Shown here one piece after another: positions 48,025-60,400 of a stretch of DNA of 64,000 nt (position 1 is its first letter; the number at the start of each line of letters is the position of its first letter). The stretch covers positions 4,307,203-4,371,202 of the forward strand of contig NC_064037.1 in the NCBI RefSeq assembly GCF_932526225.1. Reading direction: 5' to 3'. The stretch comes from Nematostella vectensis. Its lineage: Eukaryota; Cnidaria; Anthozoa; Actiniaria; Edwardsiidae. The position numbers were made by a program, and so were the translations under genes. The notes below the pieces were generated by a model, which saw only the letters and a program-made list of their open reading frames with translations, had not been told where the DNA came from and did not search any database.

Positions 48025-48612
48025 TTCTGTGGCTTATCCGATCGTGTTTTCTGATTCTCAAAGTCCTGGTTAGCTGTAGGTTTTGTAATCGTACTGGTTA
48101 GCTGTATTTCAGAGTTCCGATCTCGGTTACTGTTGATCTTACTGATTTACAATGGAATATAATCACGTGGTTGAAATCGATATTAACGAAACTGTCACTT
48201 GTCACTTATGTAATAGATTTATGCCGAAACGTACATCATCGGATATCCCCGGGTATCGGTCAATGTCAAGATAAGAGGGGATCTGAAAAATTACGTAGGA
48301 CCCAATCCCCCTCCAACAGCGTCAAGTTTATCTCTAAAGATCTCCCCCTCCTACATTCATTTAAAACTGTAGTCACTTCTCCCCTAATGTATTCTACTTA
48401 GGCATGAAGATAAACATCAGCACCGCTTAGCTTAGTTCGACTAAACCGCCAAATGTCCGGGAAGCAGTTGTTGAAAAATTATAATTGGCTATATACAATT
48501 AGGGACCAAAAAGCCCAAATGCTTAACAAATCTTACCTTTGTCGTCTGTGCTTACGGGAGTCCGCTTTCTATGTTTGGGCTCAGGCGACATCAAGACAAA
48601 CAACGAGCTCAT
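48025..48612 (-). CDS. Two orphan candidate exons (5' end of an unidentified gene)
   Basis: Exon a (48612-48537) starts ATG AGC TCG and reads MSSLFVLMSPEPKHRKRTPV-STDDK before the donor G|GTAAGA (phase 1). Exon b (48073-48025) follows a CCTACAG acceptor, reads ANQDFENQKTRSDKPQ in the matching phase, and ends at AA|GTAAGT. The phase match, good donors and hydrophilic protein-like composition support them. I find no following exon before TXNL4A and no family, so they might be upstream exons of an unknown gene or chance. Confidence 0.35.
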
Positions 48613-49098
48613 TTTGTCGCTAAGGGTTGAGAGATATATAGAGATTCATAGAACAGAGCGGTCCTTAGTGAGACTACTGCAAAGAGGTCCTTAAAGTTTG
48701 CATTGATTTTGTGTTTAAAGGAAAAGATGACTTTTTAACCATTTGCGCGAAATTTCGATCAATCTGGATACAAAACGAACATTTTGATGTCATTTAAAGT
48801 AAGCCCCTCCCTTTTATGTGAAAAAGTGAAGGCTGAACCCCCTATCTTGACATTATTTCAACTTAGTCCCCCCTCTCTGGTTTTACGGCCCCCCCTCCTG
48901 AAAATTATTGCACAGTAGCTTTCTTTCTCTTCTCTACCTCCCCCTACCCCTTCCCCCTCCGCCGGCAGGTTTCTAGTTAAAAGGAGGAGGTTGGTTCTTT
49001 CGAACCCCATGGAATTTTCTCTGTATCCCTCACAGCTTTCTGGCTTTGGAATATCCAATCATTTGAAATCTGAAACTTTATTTTTGGTATATTTATAT

Positions 49099-49207
<109 letters not shown>

Positions 49208-49936
49208 TTGGTACAGGTTTTGACTTTCAGCAATAAAAAGTCTAACCTTCTAACAGTCTAAAAATCCATTGTACGCTACAGTCAATTCAACCAAATTTAC
49301 CGAGAGTGTACAGATTTGTGTGACAAGTTATTGCAAGCCAGCCAACATGATATAAGAATACGTGGATTAGATACAAACACTCTACTTTTAGATGGGAATT
49401 GCTAACTTTACTTGAACAAAGATTTATTGAAAACATCATGGCAAAGGCATCTAAAGTTATCATTAAGTTGCCTGCAGATATAATTACGTTTTGAATGAAA
49501 CGAGGGCGGATCCAGGATTTTTATAAATCGAGGGCACATTTCGACATAGAAGGGGGGAGGCACCAGTACTCTTGTCAACCCCAGAAAAGTCTCAAGGGGA
49601 AGGGGTGGTATTTTTTGGGGGAGGGGTGGGGTGGAAGCGATAAAAAATCGGGAGATTTGGTGTTTCAGCGGGAGAGAGAGAGAGAAGACGTCCAAAATCT
49701 TAAGATTCCCGCCAGATGTGGGAGAGTTGACAGGTATGCCCCAGTATAGAATGTTAAGAGGGATGAGAATTCCCTGCTAGCAGCGGCCACTTTAACGCCA
49801 CAGCCAAGCAAAATACGGAGGAAAGAGGCCTCTGCTAACAGGGAAGGGTGAGAAATACTCGACGTGGAAACCTACATCAACTACCGTCATGTATCGCGTG
49901 CTTCATTTGGTGCAAGCTGCGTACTTCTGGCTTGAG

Positions 49937-50851
49937 TTTTTTTGGTGAGTTGAGTTTTTTTGGTGAGTTGAGTTTTTTTGGTGAGTTGAGTTTTTTCGTG
50001 AGTTGAGTTTTTTTGGTGAGTTGAGTTTTTTTGGTGAGTTGAGTTTTTTTGGTGAGTTGAGTTTTTTTGGTGAGTTGAGTTTTTTTGGTGAGTTGAGTTT
50101 TTTTGGTGAGTTGACTTTTTTTGGTGAGTTGACTTTTTTTGGTGAGTTGAGTTTTTTTTGGTGAGTTGAGTTTTTTTGGTGAGTTGAGTTTTTTTGGTGA
50201 GTTGAGTTTTTTTGGTGAGTTGAGTTTTTTTGGTGAGTTGAGTTTTTTTGGTGAGTTGAGTTTTTTTGGTGAGTTGAGTTTTTTGGTGAGTTGAGTTTTT
50301 TCGTGAGTTGAGCTTTTTTGGTGAGTTGAGTTTTTTTGGTGAGTTGAGTTTTTTTGGTGAGTTGAGTTTTTCGTGAGTTGAGTTTTTTTGGTGAGTTGAG
50401 TTTTTTTGGTGAGTTGAGTTTTTTTGGTGAGTTGAGTTTTTTTGGTGAGTTGAGTTTTTTTGGTGAGTTAAGTTTTTTTGGTGAGTTGAGTTTTTTTGGT
50501 GAGTTGAGTTTTTTTGGTGAGTTGAGTTTTTTTGGTGAGTTGAGCTTTTTTGGTGAGTTGAGCTTTTTTGGTGAGTTGAGTTTTTTTGGTGAGTTGAGTT
50601 TTTTTGGTGAGTTGAGTTTTTTTGGTGAGTTGAGCTTTTTTGGTGAGTTGAGCTTTTTTGGTGAGTTGAGTTTTTTTGGTGAGTTGAGTTTTTTTGGTGA
50701 GTTGAGTTTTTTTGGTGAGTTGAGTTTTTTTGGTGAGTTGAGTTTTTTCGTGAGTTGAGTTTTTTCGTGAGTTGAGTTTTTTTGGTGAGTTGAGTTTTTT
50801 CGTGAGTTGAGTTTTTTTGGTGAGTTGAGTTTTTTTGGTGAGTTGAGTTTT
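49937..50851 (+). repeat. 18-bp minisatellite (~50 units)
   Basis: The unit is GGTGAGTTGAGTTTTTTT with small variants: T-run length of 5-8, TTTTTTCGTGAG units that lack one G, and GAGCTT or GACTTT substitutions. The 18-base period leaves one frame open for a hexapeptide repeat at 50378-50758, but T-run length changes destroy it elsewhere. No gene is implied. Confidence 0.92.
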
Positions 50852-50859
50852 TTGTAAGC

Positions 50860-52336
50860 TGGTAGCTGGAATGCCCTATTCAGCTATTGAGATTTTCAGG
50901 TGTGGCTGGAAAGGCTAAAGACAAGTTTAAATAATAGGTAGTCTGCGCAGGCTTGGTGGAACAAGGGAAATGAATCAACACAAAGCTTGAATGGTATGCT
51001 TTACGCCTCTGTAAAAACTGCCAGTTACGCTTGCGTTTCTAACATTCGAAAGTAAATTCTTTGTCGGAGAGTAAGGATTTAAACAAACAGACGATTTCCA
51101 GGCATGAACACAGGTTTTGCTTAAAGAGGGGGGGAGTCACAGGTATGGAAAGAGAATAGTATTTAACGATCGTTCACAAAAAATGACCCACTTTTTGGCA
51201 GCCATTATTTTCGCGCGAACGAGTTTGAACTGCTTCATTAAAATGGTTCATTTTCATTCTTTGGATAGCACCTGCATTTCACCCTTATGTTGATTTATTT
51301 CCTAATTTGTTGTCAAACTTCCGCCAGAGGGTACATATGGCTCTTGAGTTTCTTTTTGTCCCGGGATATCCGCCCCAGAACGCACGCACTGCAAAAAGTT
51401 TACTTATAAATAGGTTAGCTTCCTTTGACAAACTATGGATCGTATATGCTTACTGAAAGTGCTGGTTGAAAACAACACGACAAATCAAACTACCGTAACC
51501 TAAATATTCGAAAAATGTTAAAATAAACTACTTTGATATAACTACAATATAATAAATCATCTACAGGAAAGGTATGTCGAAAAGCTGCAACCTAAGATAA
51601 ATCTTGGGAGCAGGGAGGTGCGTTTTTTAAAGTCTATTCAGTCAGCATAGTAACTGTATTCTATGGGAGACGCGTTTCCTCTTAGCCCCGAAGGATATTC
51701 GCAAGCCGACCAGCATTGGCCTGAGTTGTCAATCAAACAATTACCTTTTTAAATAATACTAAATACTACTCATCTAGAAAAAGGGGCCGCAACCCCTGGC
51801 CTACGGGCCTGTTGGCTTGTTGACTAACAAAACTGTCCGCCGTTAACGTTCAAAGCGCATGAACCTGAACACGTTCTAAGGAAGGATTAAAGACTGGAAG
51901 AACAAACCGTGTGCGTCAGATGTAAGGAAAGCTTATAGAATAAACTCTTCAGAAGCATTAGGCTAGTAGTACAAATTGGGGCGTATAGACCGCTTTAAAT
52001 GTAACAAGCCTTATAGTAAAAACTGTTAAGATGTAAGGAAGTGTAAGGAAGGCTAATAGTACAAACTGTGTACGGATGTAAGGAAAGCTGCAAAAACTGA
52101 CTGTATAGTAGAAATAAGGCTAGAAAACAGCATGTTTAGAGAAGGAAATGAGAAGATTTACCAAAGAAATGCAGTGATGCTGAAAGAAGGACTATCTAGG
52201 TGTATGGGGAGCTCAAGATACAGCTATTCAGATGCAATGTTATCTAGATGAAAGAAAAACCTTTTTTTGTCAAACGATAAGAAGGAAGAGGCTGCTTGAT
52301 TGTGTACTGGAGGGATACATAAATATGTTAGCATCG
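50860..52336. other. Intergenic; downstream of the GPCR gene
   Basis: No supported exon on either strand. Several partial repeats of GTAAGGAAGGCTTATAG-like words lie at about 51920-52090. This stretch should contain the 3' untranslated region of the receptor gene. Confidence 0.5.
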
Positions 52337-53948
52337 TCATTTCTTGCAGAGAATTAATTTCGAGAACATATTTGCGTAAAATTTGCACATCGTTCCATAG
52401 CAGATGGGATGCAGTGCGCTGGGGAAGCACGTCAGAAGGTATGCGTACTTGCGAGTTATAGTGAAATGCGACCAAGTCATCCATGACGTTGCACGGAAGT
52501 ACTCCAGCATGAAGAAAACCTGCAAACATAATCAGGAGAACATAAAGCCTAGTTCATACGCCGTTCTTTCCATGTGCCTTTCTTAATGCAAATACATGCA
52601 AATGAACGAGTTCGAATGTTTCATTCCTTTGCATGCATTTACATTTTAGGAACAGCAAATGGAAAGAACGGCGTATGAAATAGGCCTAAGTATAGACCTG
52701 CGATAGTGACAAAGACTTCGCTTCTCAAGCCAGTCGACCGGAGTTCAATCCCAGGTCAGCTCAACTTGGCATTTTTTTTAGTGGTGTAAATACCTGGCTC
52801 TCAACATTGAAGAATGTGAATCCCCATCATATGATATTTTCGGATAAAGATTTAACATTTTAGGTTCTACACTTAGTGAGTGAGAACGTGATACAAATTT
52901 TGCCTGGTCATCACTTGGAATAAAAAAGCAGCCAATTTAGATTGCCATGCTCTCCAAAATATCTTATCAATCATTTTTGCTTGAATGTTATGTCCATTCC
53001 TCTGTTGTATTAAAATATTACCTGGTATGGTATGTAACAGCCGATGTAGATGACTACAATCATGTAAATCATACGAAGTAAGTCGTGCTCCATCTTCTTT
53101 AGATCTTTCATCCCTGTGTTACCATCCTCAGGCGGGGGACTCACAACAATCAAAACAGTATCGTTGCTGTTCCCCCCTGAACCAGTTACCCCAAGAACGC
53201 TGCTTGTCTGCATCGAGATCTCTTCACGGGAGTGGTTTCGCTTGATGTGACGTTTAAGCTTGGAAGCGACCCCCCCGTATGCGATAACCATGATGGCCCC
53301 GGGAATAAAAAAGTTGAGGAGGGAGCGAGTGAGATAGAAGTGGCGGAGACGGGGGGACGGGTGGTTGTCAAGGGTTTCCCCAGGGAATAGCTCAATGCAC
53401 CAGTAGGAGACATCATCATAGACGCTCTTGACTTGGGTCTCAAGGATGAAGGTGAGCAGACTTATCGAGACTCCGGCAAGCCAGACGATGGCCATCATTA
53501 CCCGGAGTCTCCTACATGACAGGTGCACGTTAGCAATTCGCCTGGTCAGCATTACCCTAAACCTTAAGATGGCAATGATCGCGAGTGACCACGGTATCAC
53601 AAAATAAGAGAGCAACAGCAACGAGTTCACCAGTCGACACATGAAGCTGCCAAATATCCAAGTTTTCAACTCATCGTAGATCTGCAGAAATGGCAAACAC
53701 AGAGAACCAAGCAACTCCGCGACCGCCATATTGGTTACAAGATAGTAAGTAAGCGGTTTGCGCATGTCTGGTAGTTCACGTATGGCCTTGACGACGGCGC
53801 AGTTGCCAATAAGTGACGCAAGGATGACGAGAGAGAAAAGCGTGAGTCGAAACACGTTTGATGCAAATGTTTCCGTGTCATATTGTCCCGGTGTCACTCG
53901 ACAGCCTGGGCTGAGAGGGTTTTCACTGCAGTTGATTGTGAGATTCAT
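52337..53948 (-). CDS. Class A (rhodopsin-like) GPCR, peptide-receptor type
   Basis: Two coding exons, 53948-53022 and 52519-52337, joined at a phase 0 GT-AG intron, give 369 aa. A TTTCAG acceptor stands three bases before the ATG, so a non-coding leader exon is likely. Features: N-glycosylation sites near the start (NLT, NCS), TM1 GN at 48-49, TM2 NMAVAELL, TM3 cysteine 104 pairing with ECL2 cysteine 184, ILRF at the DRY position (127-130), TM5 proline 216, TM6 CYIP (304-307), and TM7 in exon 2 with HPICY (346-350) in place of NPxxY. The third intracellular loop is about 60 residues. It is an intact plasma-membrane receptor; the ligand cannot be told. Asp2.50 is Glu78, an unusual change in the sodium pocket. 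Confidence 0.9.
52548..52688. mobile_element. Foldback MITE overlapping the GPCR intron
   Basis: CATACGCCGTTCTTTCCAT at 52555-52573 is the exact reverse complement of 52659-52677. Pairing continues imperfectly inward through ATGCAAATACATGCAAATG-like sequence. It lies in the receptor intron, starting about 30 bases upstream of the exon 2 acceptor, close to where the branch point should be. Confidence 0.65.
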
Positions 53949-54254
53949 CGCCTGAAACAAGTGAAACACGTGAATGTTAGAGGCGCGGTTCTTTGATTTC
54001 TCTTAACAACAGAGGTATTTTACACAAAAGCAGTGCCCCGATTTTTGAGGTGGTCTCTAATGCAATTTGTTTTTCAAAATCAGGTTAAAACCTCTCTCGT
54101 ACTCATTAGTACAAGTAGAAAGACTACAAGAAGCTGTAGAAAAACTAGGTGGTCTGCGTAGGCGTGGCGAGACAAGCTATAAATTAACAAGAAAAGGTCG
54201 GACTCGAAGGACTAACGCTCGAACCGTCTGCGGAAACACCGTTTTCACTTGGAC

Positions 54255-54475
54255 GTAGGCACAAGCGCAGCGCCACGTCATTTTCAGGTTCTCACTGGAA
54301 CGCAAGCGCAAGAGGAAGCGCAAGAGAACGCAACTGCTTGATTTTTTTTGCGCTTGCGCTTGTGTTTGACATGAACGTAAGCGCAAGCGCAGCGCACCTC
54401 ATTTTCCGATTCTCTCTGGAACGCAAGCGCAAGAAGAGGTGCAAGAGAACGCAACTGCTTGATTTTGTGTTGCGT
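54255..54475. repeat. Tandemly duplicated ~128-bp repeat
   Basis: GCGCAGCGCCACGTCATTTT to GAACGCAACTGCTTGATTTT at about 54257-54343 recurs at about 54386-54466 with small changes. Both contain the words GCAAGCGCAAGA and CTCTGGAACGCAAGCG. The open frames across it are rich in Arg/Lys/Leu and are repeat by-products. Confidence 0.7.
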
Positions 54476-57400
54476 TTCAGTTTGCGATTACGCTTGCGTC
54501 CTAGTAAGAACCAGCCTTCACAGAGGTATATAGCACACATTTTCATATTATCATTGTCATAACTCATTGGTTTTCAAGCCAGAGTTTGTTCTCAAACCTG
54601 TTCCTGCAAGTTCCTGCTTCTGGCTAATCGTTGTCGCTGTTTTGTTATGTTGACGGTGCTTACGGTACAGCTCTTACTTTACCTTTACTTTATGAGTCAA
54701 GTTCGGCTTCCTCTCAATAAATATAGGGAAATAAACCACCGCTGGCTTAACCATTAGAGGGGAACATTTCATCGTTTACTCGTTTCCCGCTAAAAAGGTG
54801 TTTAACAAGGCAATTACACCTCGCATTTCCACAGCCTGGCTTTTTTGTGGCCTCGTTAACTGATATAAACTTATGCAAAGTTTCCGTTGAACGGAAAGTC
54901 AAAAAGATTAAAATCTTTCGGGATTTCTCCTCACGCAAGACCATAAGAGAGATAACTACAGTAAAATGCTACTCCTTAAAACTGAGTATTATTTAGCAAC
55001 TAGTTCTGGGAGATGGGGGAGGGTGTGTAATTAGGGGTCCCCATTTCCGATGTTTCGCTCTTCGTTTGAAAAAACTCTATTACACAATTCTTTCTTCAAT
55101 CCTAATCCGCAACACACTGTCGGCGACGTGCCGCTGCCTGCGGGACTACTTATGAGAGAGGAATATCAAAATACAAACACCACTTTTTTAAATCTAATCC
55201 GTGATCCGTTAACGTCTTTTTTTGCCATTTTTGACCCGGATCCGCCGATCCCAAAGACCTATTCGCATCCTAATTTGTTTTTATCACTTAAAGGACAGAC
55301 TCGTTTAACGCAGTGACTAACGATCCGGCAGCCGGATGGGGTCCTAAAAAAACTAACGGTCCGGCAGTCCGAAATAACCCTATGTTTCTCGTTGAATCAA
55401 TTTGATCTAATTTATCTGTGGGCTCAAACAAATGGATTCTAGAGTGCTACCCTTGAAACAGAAACTCAAATAAATGGCCGTTTATTTATTAAGAGAAATA
55501 TAATGCGACTTTGGGAAAAGATTCTTAGTGGATCAATTTACTCCGTCTAGTAGAAAGACGGGCCTTGAACGCATTATACGTCAGGACGAACTAAATGATT
55601 TTGTTCGACTTTAAACCAGATAAAGTATCCGGAGCGAGCATTATACGTGGCGCATCATACGTCTGTAGTATAAAGACGGCAAAAAAATTCTCAGTATAAG
55701 TATAAGTATTAGAAAAGATTTTAAAAAAGGTGGGCCAATGAGAAAGGGGCGAACGAATGATTCTTAAAACTACATGCTTTAGAAATGTGGTAATTTTCAA
55801 GATTGGAGTAGGAAAAACCGAACTATCTAGGTTAATTTAAAATGGTCATATTTTATCAGCACCTAAATATTTATCAACGCAAGCAGAATTTCCGAAAGCT
55901 ACCTCTGATTATGGAACTGAAAAGCTCTGCTAGCTCTTTCTTACCTAAGAGGCAAAGAAAGTCGGTGTTTGCCACCGATTTCTTTGATGGGTGTCATAAT
56001 GGATAAGATTGCTCGACTATTTGTCTTATCTCAAAATTTAACGCACAGGTTGTTTTTTTAGACAGAATAATCTAAGTGATCAAAAATAATATTCCTTAAA
56101 AAGAAATTATTATCTGAGGTCTGCCAATGACCTGACACTTGTTTAACATGGATTTGCTCGAAAGATTGCCAAAGAATCTTTAACAGTTTTGCTCGTTTAA
56201 TACGTTACCCAGACGACCCTTGTTAGTGAAATTTTGTTTGACAGATTGCAAATAAATGGAAAGTAACCATACATCGATCAATATATAATATCGTTAGCTA
56301 TTTAGATGTGATTAGCTATCGTGGTATAACATAAAAGGCATTAAAAGCCCTTTTTGGCGAGTATAAATACTGTTAATAAATAAAACTCGAACAGCGAAAG
56401 CCTAATAAAAACCGAATAAAAGGTTTTATTTATAAAATGTGTGATAAAATTACTTGCGCACGAAGATGTAGCGTCTGCATTTGCAAAGTGGCACTTAAAG
56501 GTCGGGTGTTTTTGAAGATACAATACAATGTTTTAATAACTTAGTCGCGAGATGTTTTTAGGGTCGATTGCGATCGATCCAAGGATTAAATAATAACATC
56601 GGCAGCTCACGAAAACTTTGAATTTTAACTCACTTCTTGCTGTACCCTGCATTTCTTTCGACTAAATGGCAGGTTTAGTTGGGTAAGACATAGTATTTCC
56701 TTAGGCGAGAACCATCACTTTTCACATTATTCCTCCCGTCAAAAAAATCAAACAAATAAGGTAAGCCTTATTTACTTGCTTACTTTTAGCGTAGTTATAT
56801 TACGTTCTTCTTGTAGTTTTCTTTTACAATATATGATATCTGATATATAAAAAAAGCTGAAATAAGAATATTATCAACTATAAATCATCATAAAAGCGGG
56901 CATCAGGAAAATATATTCACACGTCATTCATTGTGCGTCTAGTCTGCGTCTAGAGTTTGAAGGTTTTTTTGAACCCCTTAGGGGTCGAAACTTTAAAAGC
57001 ATCCAAAAGACAAATGTCAAATTCTCCTGGCTAGCTTTCCTATCTCTTTTTAGCGCCGTAGCAGGCCTCGAATAATGTTGGGAGGGGAGGGGGCACGGTA
57101 CAGAATCATCAAGAAAGTCATGGGGCACAGTCATGTCCCCCCTGGTCATTTCCTTATTATTTTTAAACATATTTGGGAGGGGGGGCACGTGCCCCCAAAT
57201 GCACTACCCCCTGCTACGGCCCTGCTTTCAAGGCTGGTTTCCTGATGATCTTACTCGATCGCACAAGACTGCAGGTAATTTGATCAATCGTAACCGATCG
57301 CAGCAAGAGTTTTGTGTCCAATCTAGTGCGATCAAATGGAAAGTAGCTTTGACGCAGCCAACGCTTCATTGATATGACAGTGGAAAATCGGTTGTAATTG

Positions 57401-60400
57401 CTAGCCAAGCGTGTAGCTAGAGGTTGGCGTCAGCAGAAAGCTGCGTATCCCCAAAAGCGTTTTTTTTAGGAATCCTCAAATACTATGCATTTTCCATGAT
57501 AGCTATGACTGCGCACCCCCCCCCCCCTCCCTCAGCCAATCCTTGTTACGCGCCTGTTTTTTTTTTATTTTTTATAAGAGAGTTGAAAATATTATGAGTT
57601 TGAAATCTGTGCCAAAAGGTAGCTACATACCCGAGGCTTCGTAAAGATAGACAGCAGGTTTTGTGTGCATGGATGCACGTGCATACGGTCAATCTCAACC
57701 TCTCACCATAGATCACCTGTTTGGTAATAAGGCGCTCAATTCCGACTAATCGCATCTGTTCAATCGACGATTATACAGTATATACCATTTTAAGCCGCTT
57801 ATTCTAAACATGGTAAATTAGAAATAAAAACCTTTTTGCTTCAATGAAACAATAACAGCTATCACAATATGTACAAAGAATGCTTGTTGTATACTTAATA
57901 TCACGTTGAGGTCGTGATGCCATTTGGTCTGTTAGGAAATCAAAAGGAAGTGGAGACTATAATAAAAAGGTTATTTAAACCATTGCCTACTTAGTCAAAG
58001 GACAAATTTTGAGAAATGTGCCGGAAAATGTCATCCAAACTAATTCAGTATGAAATAATTGCTTCTAAAATACTAAAAAAAACTATTATTGTTTGTTGTA
58101 GTAAGTTACTTCATACTATAAATAAAAATCCTTAAAAGACCCCACTCAAAAAGCAGAGTGAGAAAAACAAGAAAAAATATCCCGGAAAAAGCGGCGATTC
58201 AAGCCTTTTCGCTGTTATATAATATTGCATTTGATCTGTCTTAATTTATCCGACCCGTGCAAAAATTGCGAGGAAATGGATTTCAAACTACCAGGCATGG
58301 CTTCCTTTACGCCAATACGCGCGTGGGTGATTCAGAAATCAAACTTCTTTTTGTCAGCGAAATGAGGGCCTGTGGATATGACAAGGCAAGCCTGGTCGAA
58401 TAATGTATTGGAAGCACCAGAAAAGCACAGAGCACGGAATAATCCAAAACATTTTGATGTGTATTTCATAAGGGTGTGGGGGAAGTTTTGTCTAAAAAGA
58501 GGTCATTGTGTGATCTTTTGCCTTACTACTCCCTCTGGTTATGACTGTTAACTTAAAACACGTCCTTAGAACTACTGTACATTATCTAGTAATCTTTCTT
58601 TCATATGCCAATAGTTTGCAAGTGTGCTTCCTACTGTCTACCCGTTCTCTCAAACCATTCAAGTTTTACAAACAAATCGACTAAAAAGTTTATTTTTCTG
58701 ACATAAGATGTTGCATCAATATTTTTTTGTGCGTCGGAAAAGCGCATAAGACGAAATTATAGTGGGGAGTTGCCTTTCCCTTTAGAATACTAATACTTTA
58801 AAAAATTTCGATCAACCACTGCTTTGTTATTGTATGCATTTGCAAACTAAGTGGTCTATTTGAAATAAAAAAAATCAAAAAAGCCGACCACGAAAAAGGC
58901 CTGATACTTTCTTAACGATACTTGAACTTGTTAGCTCAGTTACTGGTTAAAAATATCAGATAAATATGGATATACATATCCTAATTTTATGTAGATAACT
59001 CGATTCTTAGACTTTGAAAAAGCGAAATGAGAACACTAAATTCATTAACAGTAGACTGCTAGGGCGTGTGCTAAAAGATAAAACTATTAACAATTTAAAT
59101 ACTTATACGTCACAAAATCTCAATAAGAAAAAGTGGTCACTGGCATATTCAATTATTTATGCCATTCTCACTGTATTGACATATTAACAAACATTATTCA
59201 GTAATGCTGTGATTTCAAGATCCAAATAACTCGCGAGATAACCCAGGTTCGAGTGAGCTGTATTGTAGCATAATTTTTATGATTAAACAGATTAATCCTA
59301 CCCTCTAATATTCCACTCGGTTTCACATAATATTATCTAAAACACATTAATCCCCAAATACCCTGTGATCTATCAAAAGTTAGGCGATGTGCGTTGCTAC
59401 CACACTTTCTTATCTGTATTCTATCGAAAATAGCGTCAATCACTTACTGAAAACACACTGCAGGCGTCAAATAAATGCTTGTTCTTTTTACGATCTGCGA
59501 TGGTTAGGTGACGGCCTTCGTAAAGTTCATAGCATGCTCACTTGTCGATATTTTCAGGCTCTTTAGAGGTCTAGAGGGTTTCCTGTGTTAATCAATAAAC
59601 TCATTAGTCAAGCAATAGCCAAGCAAGGTCGTAACACATTTTACGATGCCTAAAAGAACATTACCCTTAAAGGGGTACTTTTATTTTATCCAAAACTCTA
59701 ATTACTGTCACGGCTCGTATTTATGCTCCTGATCACGTATTGACTATAGCTCTAGGGGGCCTGTTTCAAAAAGAACGCACTAGACGTACATTTAATCAGT
59801 ACCCCTCTAACAAAATTTCCTTAGGCTTATAACAACAGCAAAAAATATTATTTGAAATAAAATATGAAGATGAAATACAATTGGGGTTATTTTAATATGA
59901 TTTTATTAGAAAAGTCATTTACTGTAGTATTTCGTTTGCCCTAAGAAAGCTGATTTAAAAATTATTAGATTTAGCTAGCTAAGGTGGAGTACAACTACAA
60001 TCTGAAATTGACACCAATATCGCAAGCTCAGCAAATTGTCTTTAGTGAGCTGATGTCAGAAGACAAATGCTTTTATGCGATAAAGGCTGGGGAGCAAGCG
60101 CAATAGCCTTGTGGGGATGGGGGTGGCGAGGATGTCGCGTACGGCTTCCCTCTCGCGCTTGCAACGCAATCTGTGAGCACAGAGCAATGTTGAATGTTAC
60201 TTGATGGTAACGATGGCGAGAAACTCGATGGGCACCCCGAGTTTCTTATGCGAGAATGAGAATTGGCTATTTAACTATACAATACACAAAGTTTCGTCGC
60301 GATACTTTGAATGATAAAAGAAATAAAAAAAAACTTCCCGTAAAATGTGAACGCACTCCTTATTTGCTTCCTCGTGTTTGAGCGGGACAGCGAACAAAGC

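Noticed and set aside
50378-50758. SFFGEL repeat frame
   Set aside because: An 18-bp array; T-run length changes break the frame outside this stretch and no gene context exists.
52695-52765. tRNA gene or tRNA-derived SINE head
   Set aside because: GAGTTCAATCCC resembles a B box and short GACCTG/CAGGTC ends can pair, but no cloverleaf with proper D and anticodon arms can be drawn.
55050-55316. 88-codon frame starting with ATG
   Set aside because: No recognisable domain and no splice or promoter context; sits in AT-rich intergenic DNA.
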